Below, piece by piece: positions 6,418 to 7,308 of a stretch of 7,308 nt of DNA. The stretch covers positions 1 through 7,308 of the forward strand of contig JAHZKU010000186.1 in NCBI GenBank assembly GCA_022600255.1, in the 5' to 3' direction. Positions within the stretch are counted from its first letter, which is position 1. Each line of letters opens with the position of its first letter. The notes beneath the pieces were generated by a model. The model was not told where the DNA came from. It worked only from the letters and a program-made list of their open reading frames with translations, and ran no database searches. The translations under genes were made by a program, and so were the position numbers. The stretch comes from Actinomycetes bacterium. Lineage in GTDB: Bacteria > Actinomycetota > Actinomycetes > S36-B12 > GCA-2699445.

Positions 6418-7308
6418 ATGGCAAACACGAAAAAGCGCGACCGGAGTTCACGGTCGAAACTGGGCATGATTGGCCAGGTGACAGCCGCCACTGTCAGCTT
6501 GGCCCTCGTTGCAGTGGGCACGAGCGGCATCATCGCCAACGCTGCCCCGAGCCAGAGCCAACACAGTGCCAGTGCCGCCTGGAACGCAGTCACGAACCCG
6601 CCGCAGCAGGCTCCGGCGAACTCCGATCAACTCGATGTCGCAGTGGGAACAACGGTGGCCGCCACGATCAACCAAAAGGGCGAACTCAGCCCCTTCAACC
6701 TCTTCATCGTAAACGGTCAGGTCTCTGGCGTCGGGTCCGGTGAAGTCTCCGTGCCGGTCGGTCCAGATGAGGACACCACGTTTGAGTTCGACAACGAGGC
6801 TGGTCAGGTACAGAACATCACCCAGTTCGAGGGTCTTTTTGATGGGGAGATCCCTGTTGAGCTTGAGACAGAGGTGACGGTGGACGGCGAGTCGTTGGAT
6901 CCGGACGAGGCCTACGACATCACGGGCGACGTGGTGATCAAATACAAGTTCCTCAACAAGACCAACCGCAAGCAGGACATCACCTTCACCGATATCAACG
7001 GCGTCACCACCACCAAAGAGAAGGAGGTTCCGGTCCCCTTCGGAGCCACTTTCAAGGCGCCGTTCGGGGAAGGCTGGTTCATCAACGAAGCCAAGGGGAT
7101 GCTGCAATCCTCCACGCCCACGGGCGTCACGATCGATGCCACGGTGATGAACTTTCCGATCATTCCAGGCTCGGTCGGGAGTACTGAAGAGGTTCTGACC
7201 ATCAAGGCCCGCGCGGAGAACGCCCGCCTACCAGCAACACTGGCCTCCTACGTGGCGGTCGACCTCTCGACTTTTGCCAACGGTCTGGCTCTGAACCTCG
7301 TGCCTGGA
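6418..7308 (+). CDS. Unrecognised exported protein, N-terminal 297 residues (partial)
   Basis: The frame is open from ATG 6418 to the window edge, with no stop. The first 42 residues look like a signal peptide: a basic region (KKRDRSSRSK, 5-14), a hydrophobic core (about 22-40), and an Ala-Asn-Ala site at 40-42 that would suit signal peptidase I. A low-complexity linker rich in Ser, Gln, Asn, Ala and Pro covers about 43-70. The rest alternates Val/Ile/Thr with Asp/Glu/Gly and suggests beta-sandwich domains; DITGDVVIKYKFLNKTNRK (167-185) resembles a strand pair of a secreted Ig-like fold. No cysteine appears in the visible part, and no enzyme motif is seen. It starts one base after the upstream membrane-protein stop and has only a weak ribosome site (GGTGG near 6408-6412), so translational coupling is likely. 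It may have a C-terminal anchor beyond the window. Confidence 0.8.
   Translation, partial: MANTKKRDRSSRSKLGMIGQVTAATVSLALVAVGTSGIIANAAPSQSQHSASAAWNAVTNPPQQAPANSDQLDVAVGTTVAATINQKGELSPFNLFIVNGQVSGVGSGEVSVPVGPDEDTTFEFDNEAGQVQNITQFEGLFDGEIPVELETEVTVDGESLDPDEAYDITGDVVIKYKFLNKTNRKQDITFTDINGVTTTKEKEVPVPFGATFKAPFGEGWFINEAKGMLQSSTPTGVTIDATVMNFPIIPGSVGSTEEVLTIKARAENARLPATLASYVAVDLSTFANGLALNLVPG

Noticed and set aside
6448..7107. 219-codon open frame on the minus strand opposite the last gene
   Set aside because: The + strand frame has a signal peptide, one-base coupling to the upstream gene, G/C-rich third positions and an uninterrupted 891-base frame. The minus frame has no such support.

Overview
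This is a high-G+C window of actinobacterial type. Every supported gene reads on the + strand. The order sucC-sucD-perM(DUF6350)-purN-purH is a familiar actinobacterial arrangement; in Mycobacterium tuberculosis the same block runs from Rv0951 to Rv0957 with extra genes inserted. GTG/TTG starts and an apparently leaderless purN fit that phylum. The sequence does not allow a genus call.

Layout. Positions 1-126 hold the C-terminal end of the succinyl-CoA synthetase beta subunit. The complete alpha subunit follows at 138-1007 behind a strong ribosome binding site. A 97-base gap with an imperfect dyad leads to a DUF6350/PerM-type membrane protein (1105-2409). A weak hairpin and a TAACAT -10 box lie just before purN (2478-3086), which overlaps purH (3083-4639) by four bases. 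Next come a DMT/YdcZ-type (DUF606) transporter (about 4683-5600) with an unresolved start, and a roughly 250-base non-coding gap with a 7-bp perfect hairpin. The window ends with an unrecognised two-gene unit: a small polytopic membrane protein with an acidic tail (5853-6416) and, one base later, an exported protein cut by the window edge (6418-7308).

How the genes fit together. SucC and SucD form the substrate-level phosphorylation step of the TCA cycle. PurN and PurH carry out two formyl transfers and the ring closure of IMP synthesis; both use 10-formyltetrahydrofolate, and they are translationally coupled. PerM is a membrane protein linked to cell division in mycobacteria. The transporter directly behind purH may be part of the purine transcript, but its substrate is unknown. 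The terminal membrane/exported pair looks like a separate operon and is the part of the window least explained by known families.

Most of the window is conserved housekeeping. I found no CRISPR array, insertion sequence, tRNA, rRNA or obvious mobile element. The points most worth a second look are the transporter start, the leaderless purN start, the dyad before perM, the basic N-terminal arm of PerM, and the membrane/exported gene pair.
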